Assembly: GCA_034432155.1 (NCBI GenBank) | Contig: DAOUCP010000126.1 | Span: forward strand, 1-23,694 | Origin: DAOUCP01 sp034432155 | GTDB taxonomy: Bacteria > Chloroflexota > Anaerolineae > Epilineales > Epilineaceae | DNA length: 23,694 nt | Reading direction: 5' to 3' | Shown: positions 19,975 to 23,694 of the stretch, one piece after another | Position numbering within the stretch: position 1 is the first letter of the stretch | Layout: each line of letters starts with the position of its first letter | Made by a program: the position numbers and the translations under genes | The notes under the pieces: model-generated | Seen by the model: only the letters and a program-made list of their open reading frames with translations | Database searches by the model: none | Told to the model about the DNA's origin: nothing

Positions 19975-20733
19975 ATGAAATCGATTCGTGTTGCCTTGGT
20001 TGCCGCCGCCCTCGCGCTCGCTGGTCTCTTGGCGGTGGGCACTTCTGCCGCCGTTGGTGAAACGCCCGGCCTGGAGTCCGTCGAAGAGACGATCGGCCGG
20101 CATGCCACAGCGTTCGCGCCGGTATCCGCTGCCGACGCCGCTGAGGTGATTCGTCTGGCAGCTGGCTCCACCGAGCTGGCGCGCGCTCGCGCATGGCTGG
20201 CCCCGCTGCACATCGAGATCGACGAGCCACGGCTTGTCGGCACCCGCTTCGGCTGGGTGGGCGTTCACTATCCGATCAACTCGCCCCTGCTGCCGGAAGC
20301 CGGCCAATACGCCCTCTGGTTCGACACGGCCACCTTGGCCGTCGTGGCCGAAGCGGCGTTCGTGCCCAGCCGCGATGCCATCCGTGTCCGGATGGTGCTC
20401 GCGGGTGAAACGGTGCTGGACGATGTCATCCCGCTGGCCAGACTCGATGGCGACCGCTTCTGGGAGTGCCTGCGCACCTGCACGAAGGGCGCGCTCAGTC
20501 ACTGGCTCTATACCCTTGTTCGCGCGGCATGCTCCCGCGTTTGCGTTCCGGTAGGCATCTACTGCGCACCGTGCGTGATCGCCCTGAGCGCCCTGGAAGC
20601 CGGCATGATCAGTGGCTGCGTGTTCGCCTGCAGCCAGCAGGTACCTGAGAGCGGAGCCTGGGCGATGCCGCCAGGTGGGGCCAGGAGCACTACGGTGCCC
20701 GACTCCGGATATCCGTTGCCTGTCTGGCGCTAG
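19975..20733 (+). CDS. Secreted protein with an eight-cysteine C-terminal core (bacteriocin-precursor-like)
   Basis: 252 aa, not assignable to a named family with confidence. Residues 1-26 form a clear signal peptide (MKSIR, a long Ala/Leu core, VGTSAA). Residues 27-160 are mixed alpha/beta and contain no cysteine. The C-terminal part has exactly eight: C165xxxC169, C186xxxC190, C197xxC200 and C215xxxC219, embedded in hydrophobic residues (VCVPVGIYCAPCVIALSAL). A Pro/Gly-rich tail of about 30 residues follows. This architecture (exported precursor, Cys-free N-terminal part, small hydrophobic Cys-paired end) resembles halocin-C8-like bacteriocin precursors; that match is inference from layout, not alignment. 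The ATG at 19975 has GGAG 7 nt upstream. I see no clear promoter in the 223-bp divergent gap. Alternative: a disulfide-rich structural or membrane-inserting exported protein of unrelated origin. Confidence 0.75.
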   Translation: MKSIRVALVAAALALAGLLAVGTSAAVGETPGLESVEETIGRHATAFAPVSAADAAEVIRLAAGSTELARARAWLAPLHIEIDEPRLVGTRFGWVGVHYPINSPLLPEAGQYALWFDTATLAVVAEAAFVPSRDAIRVRMVLAGETVLDDVIPLARLDGDRFWECLRTCTKGALSHWLYTLVRAACSRVCVPVGIYCAPCVIALSALEAGMISGCVFACSQQVPESGAWAMPPGGARSTTVPDSGYPLPVWR

Positions 20734-20797
20734 CCGCAGGCTCGAACCCTCATGGCATCGGACGCTGGCACGGTGGCGGCCTTTGAGCGGTGGGCGA

Positions 20798-20826
20798 TTG
20801 GCGCTGCGGCAACGAGCGTCTATCAT
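20798..20826 (+). promoter_or_regulatory. Sigma-70-type promoter of the subtilase gene
   Basis: TTGGCG (20798-20803), a 17-nt spacer, then TATCAT (20821-20826), the same -10 sequence as the rpoC promoter. Transcription would start near 20833, about 44 nt before the GTG at 20877, so the protease can be expressed independently of the Cys-rich gene. Confidence 0.65.
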
Positions 20827-20863
20827 TGCGCCCCGAGCAGTCCAGGCCTTTGCCCAGCGAATG

Positions 20864-20868
20864 GGAGG
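20864..20868 (+). promoter_or_regulatory. Ribosome binding site of the subtilase gene
   Basis: GGAGG 8 nt upstream of the GTG at 20877. It fixes this start; the ATG at 20861 is in another frame. Confidence 0.65.
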
Positions 20869-20876
20869 CGCGTGCC

Positions 20877-23694
20877 GTGTTGCAACGTGTGGGTCGCCCC
20901 TGGGGAGCGTTCGTCTGTGCGGTGGTATTGGCTTTGGTGGTGACTGGGCCGCTGCCGGTGCGACCGGCAGCCGTCCAGGCTGCAGCCCAGGTCGGTACGG
21001 CGGTGCGGCTGCCCAGCCAATGGCTGGCGGTGCTGGCGCCCGAAGACATCGTGCGCGGTGATGCGTATGGCAGTTTCGGCTGGTTTGAGCTGACGTCCGG
21101 GGGGATCGCGCGTCTTGACGCCGCGGGCGTGCCGTACGAGCGCATTCCGGATGGAACGCTGATTGCGATCCAGAACGACCGGTTCGATCCGCTGGTCGGC
21201 GAGCCGCCGATCGAGGCGGCGCTGCGCGCTACGGATCGACCAGCGGCAGCGGCTGTCTGGCTGGTGCAGCTGATCGGTCCGACGAAGGATGCTTGGCTGG
21301 GGACAATGGCCACCCTGGGTGTGGACGTCATCCAGTACCATGCCGAGCACAGCTACGCGGTTTGGGCCACACCAGCGCAAGTGGAGGACTTGCGGCGCCA
21401 ACCATTCGTGCGCTGGGTAGGTCCTTACCATCCGGCGTACGTGCTGGCCCCAGAGGTCACGGGACGTTCGGGCCGGCTGTCGCTCAGCGTGCTCAGCTAC
21501 GAGCCGCAGTGGACGAGCATACGGACGGCGGCGGCGCGCTTGGGAGGCCGAGAGCTGAAGGCCGACGAAGCTGTCGCCGGCACACGCTATGCGGAGATCC
21601 TGATCGATGCGCGCCGCCTTGCCGCCCTAGCTCGCATTCCAGGCGTCCTGGCGATTGGCGCGGGAACGCGGCAGCCGATCCCCATGGACGAGATGTCGGA
21701 CAAGATCAGCGCGGGCATGGTCAGCGGCTCCCAGCCCCAGAGCAAGCCACCGAGCTACCGCAGCGGCTTCTTGCAGGCCCAGGGAGTCGACGGCACAGGC
21801 GTCGTGGTCCACATTTGCGATTCGGGCGTGCACGAGGACCACGACGACCTGGTGGACCGCATGGATGCCGAGTACGGCGACGCTGCCAGCTCGCACGGCA
21901 CCCACGTGGCGGGCATCGTGCTCGGCGAGGGATACAACGACATTGGCGATACGTCCAGCAACGGCAGCTGGATCTACGGCTTGGGCGTCGCACCTGCTGC
22001 CCACTACGTCGATGAGTATTACAGCTGCTCCCCCGGCACCTGCACGCGGCACGCGGTGACCAACGACGCCAACATTTCGAGCAACTCCTGGGGCTATGCT
22101 TCGGGCGGCAATCCCAACTACGGCTACGGCTACACCCAGAACAGCCGCACCTGGGATCGACTGGTCCAGGATGCGGACGACCAGACGAGCGGCGCCCAGC
22201 CCTTGCTCATCGTGGCCGCGGCCGGCAATGGCGGCCCCTCGGGCGAGACCATCATTGAGCCCTGGGAAGCCAAGAACGTGATCTCCGTGGCATCGTCCCG
22301 CAACTGGCGCAACAGCACGGGCTACTCGGGCTACGGCAACATCAACGACATCTCTTCCTTCTCGAGTCGGGGCAACTGCAAGGACGGACGCAAGTGCCCG
22401 GTAGTCACGGCACCAGGGCAGTACGTGATCTCGAGCCGCTATGGCACCACTGGCTGTGCTGCCCAGAAGGCGCCAAACTCGACGACCCATTCGGTGTGTT
22501 CGGGCACCAGCATGGCCACCCCTCATATGTCCGGTGTGGCGGCGCTGCTCACCGAGTGGTGGCGCGACAGCCACGATGGGGACGATCCGAGCCCGGCCAT
22601 GCTCAAAGCACTGATCGTCAATGGTGCCACCGACATGGGTTCGCCCGATATTCCGAACACGGCAGAAGGTTGGGGCAGGGTGAATGCCGGCGACTCCATC
22701 AGTCCGCCGACGGTTACCCAGCGCTGGGACGAGCCCACGGTGCTTCACGATACGGGAGATCAGTGGACCGTCACCAGCGTGTGGGCGGCGAACACCACCA
22801 AGCCGATGAAGATCACCCTGGTGTACACCGACGATCGAGGTCCCGGCAACGGCGGCACGAGCGCAGCATGGGTCAATGACTTGGATCTGAAGGTGACACA
22901 GGGCAGCACGACCTGGTACGGCAACGTATTCTCCAGTGGCTGGTCGGTGAGTGGGGGCTCCGCCGACGGCAAGAACAACGTCGAGAACGTGTACCTGCAG
23001 TATCCCAATAGCAGCGCCTACCAAGTCAAGGTGATTGCCAGCAACTTGGCTGGCGACGGCGTTCTGTACAACGGCGACACCACGGATTCAACGTTCGCCC
23101 TGGTCTGCCAGAACTGTCTACTCGAGCAGCCCACCGCAACGCCGACGGTCGGTGCCGGCACCGCTACGCTCACGCCTACGCCGCGCAGCGACTTCACGCC
23201 GACGTATACGCCCACACCCACCGCTGCCGGCCCGCTCCCGCCCACCGCCACGCCGGGCGCATCACCGACGCCTGACTGGCGCACAGCGACGACAACGCCG
23301 ACGGCCTCCGCGACGGCGACAGCCACGGCCACGCAGCCGCCCAGTGCCACGCCGAGTCGAACCGCAACCCTCACACCACTGCCGAGCAGCACGGCCACGC
23401 GGACACCGACAGCGAGCGTCACCCGAACGGCAACGGCCACCGCGACCCGGACGAATACGGCGACGGCCACGAGGACGGCCACGCCGACGCACACCGCGAC
23501 GGCCACGGCGACGCGAACGCCCAGCGCGACCGCGACGCACACCGCGACGGCTACCGCGCTGCCGCCGACGGCCACGAGCACCGCTACGGCGACGCGAACG
23601 CCCACCGCGACCGCGACGCACACCGCGACGGCCACCGCGCTGCCGCCGACGGCCACGAGCACCGCCACGGCGACGCGAACGCCCACCGCGACCG
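20877..23694 (+). CDS. Secreted subtilisin-like serine protease (S8, KP-43-like), 3' truncated by window end
   Basis: At least 939 aa, open at the right edge. A signal peptide (about 1-36) and a long propeptide region (about 37-290) precede the S8 domain. The catalytic residues are D315 (HICDSGVHEDHDDL), H340 (SSHGTHVAGIV), N451 (AAAGNGG, oxyanion) and S545 (CSGTSMATPHMSGVAALL). After it comes a beta-sandwich domain (about 620-745) with ITLVYTDDRG, WVNDLDLKVT, YGNVF and NNVENVYLQYP, matching the C-terminal domain of KP-43-type subtilases. From about residue 752 the chain is almost only Thr, Ala, Pro, Ser and Arg, and ends in a 27-residue repeat. Several Cys pairs in the protease domain (e.g. 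SCSPGTC, NCKDGRKC) suggest disulfides. Inferred: an extracellular, possibly wall-spanning protease with a glycosylatable stalk. Confidence 0.93.
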   Translation, partial: MLQRVGRPWGAFVCAVVLALVVTGPLPVRPAAVQAAAQVGTAVRLPSQWLAVLAPEDIVRGDAYGSFGWFELTSGGIARLDAAGVPYERIPDGTLIAIQNDRFDPLVGEPPIEAALRATDRPAAAAVWLVQLIGPTKDAWLGTMATLGVDVIQYHAEHSYAVWATPAQVEDLRRQPFVRWVGPYHPAYVLAPEVTGRSGRLSLSVLSYEPQWTSIRTAAARLGGRELKADEAVAGTRYAEILIDARRLAALARIPGVLAIGAGTRQPIPMDEMSDKISAGMVSGSQPQSKPPSYRSGFLQAQGVDGTGVVVHICDSGVHEDHDDLVDRMDAEYGDAASSHGTHVAGIVLGEGYNDIGDTSSNGSWIYGLGVAPAAHYVDEYYSCSPGTCTRHAVTNDANISSNSWGYASGGNPNYGYGYTQNSRTWDRLVQDADDQTSGAQPLLIVAAAGNGGPSGETIIEPWEAKNVISVASSRNWRNSTGYSGYGNINDISSFSSRGNCKDGRKCPVVTAPGQYVISSRYGTTGCAAQKAPNSTTHSVCSGTSMATPHMSGVAALLTEWWRDSHDGDDPSPAMLKALIVNGATDMGSPDIPNTAEGWGRVNAGDSISPPTVTQRWDEPTVLHDTGDQWTVTSVWAANTTKPMKITLVYTDDRGPGNGGTSAAWVNDLDLKVTQGSTTWYGNVFSSGWSVSGGSADGKNNVENVYLQYPNSSAYQVKVIASNLAGDGVLYNGDTTDSTFALVCQNCLLEQPTATPTVGAGTATLTPTPRSDFTPTYTPTPTAAGPLPPTATPGASPTPDWRTATTTPTASATATATATQPPSATPSRTATLTPLPSSTATRTPTASVTRTATATATRTNTATATRTATPTHTATATATRTPSATATHTATATALPPTATSTATATRTPTATATHTATATALPPTATSTATATRTPTAT
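23508..23694 (+). repeat. 81-bp tandem repeat in the subtilase tail
   Basis: Near-identical 81-bp units start at 23508 and 23589, and a third begins at 23670 and is cut by the window end. The two full units differ at only a few bases (e.g. CCCAGC versus CCCACC, GGCTACC versus GGCCACC). Each encodes 27 residues of the type ATRTPTATATHTATATALPP followed by TATSTAT. Less regular Thr-rich sequence precedes them from about 23130. Confidence 0.9.

Noticed and set aside
19752..20243. Upstream extension of the TolB-like ORF
   Set aside because: It would run through its own promoter and into the Cys-rich gene; the sequence before the signal peptide looks non-coding.
19744..20826. 360-codon minus-strand ORF opposite the Cys-rich gene
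   Set aside because: It lacks a signal peptide or motif and would overlap the TolB-like gene start. The plus strand has an RBS, a clean signal peptide and ordered Cys pairs.
23018..23686. 222-codon minus-strand ORF rich in Val and Ala with regular repeats
   Set aside because: It is the complement of the Thr/Ala/Pro-coding repeats of the subtilase. The plus-strand frame has the signal peptide, catalytic triad and RBS.

Overview
The window is GC-rich bacterial chromosomal DNA that most resembles a Chloroflexota genome. The support is circumstantial: three secreted proteins carry Thr/Pro-rich (PT) linkers or tails, two carry an LPLV-type motif, RpoC has a coiled-coil insertion and an acidic tail, and several genes start with GTG or TTG. 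I see no phage, plasmid, insertion sequence, CRISPR array, rRNA or tRNA.

Layout. (1) 13-7337, minus strand: rpoC (RNA polymerase beta'), then by stop/start overlap an S1-domain RNA-binding protein with a decapeptide-repeat head, then after a 294-bp gap a zinc-ribbon/cold-shock protein. rpoB is not next to rpoC. (2) 7338-7745: divergent control region with a near-consensus promoter for rpoC and a weaker one for the rightward genes. (3) 7746-13729, plus strand: a tight cluster of a membrane-anchored double-VWA protein, alaS, ruvX and mltG, with gaps of 2 bp or less or overlaps. (4) 13730-14368: non-coding DNA with a 37-bp tandem repeat array and a perfect 14-bp inverted repeat abutting a TATAAT box. 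(5) 14369-18445, plus strand: trmFO, a secreted M28/glutaminyl-cyclase-like zinc hydrolase, and hflX. (6) 18480-19751, minus strand: a secreted TolB-like beta-propeller protein. (7) 19975-20733, plus strand: a small secreted protein with eight cysteines, all in its C-terminal third. (8) 20877 to the window edge, plus strand: a subtilisin-like protease whose Thr-rich tail runs off the end in an 81-bp tandem repeat.

Two themes are interleaved. One is core information processing: transcription (rpoC), RNA binding (S1, CSD), tRNA charging and modification (alaS, trmFO), nuclease/rRNA processing (ruvX), ribosome rescue (hflX) and peptidoglycan processing (mltG). The other is exported proteins with PT-rich stalks (M28, TolB-like, subtilase) plus the VWA protein and the Cys-rich protein. 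The strongest candidate for something undescribed is the Cys-rich protein at 19975-20733. Its layout (signal peptide, Cys-free middle, C-terminal core with paired CxxxC/CxxC motifs) recalls halocin-C8-type bacteriocin precursors, and it lies directly upstream of an exported protease.
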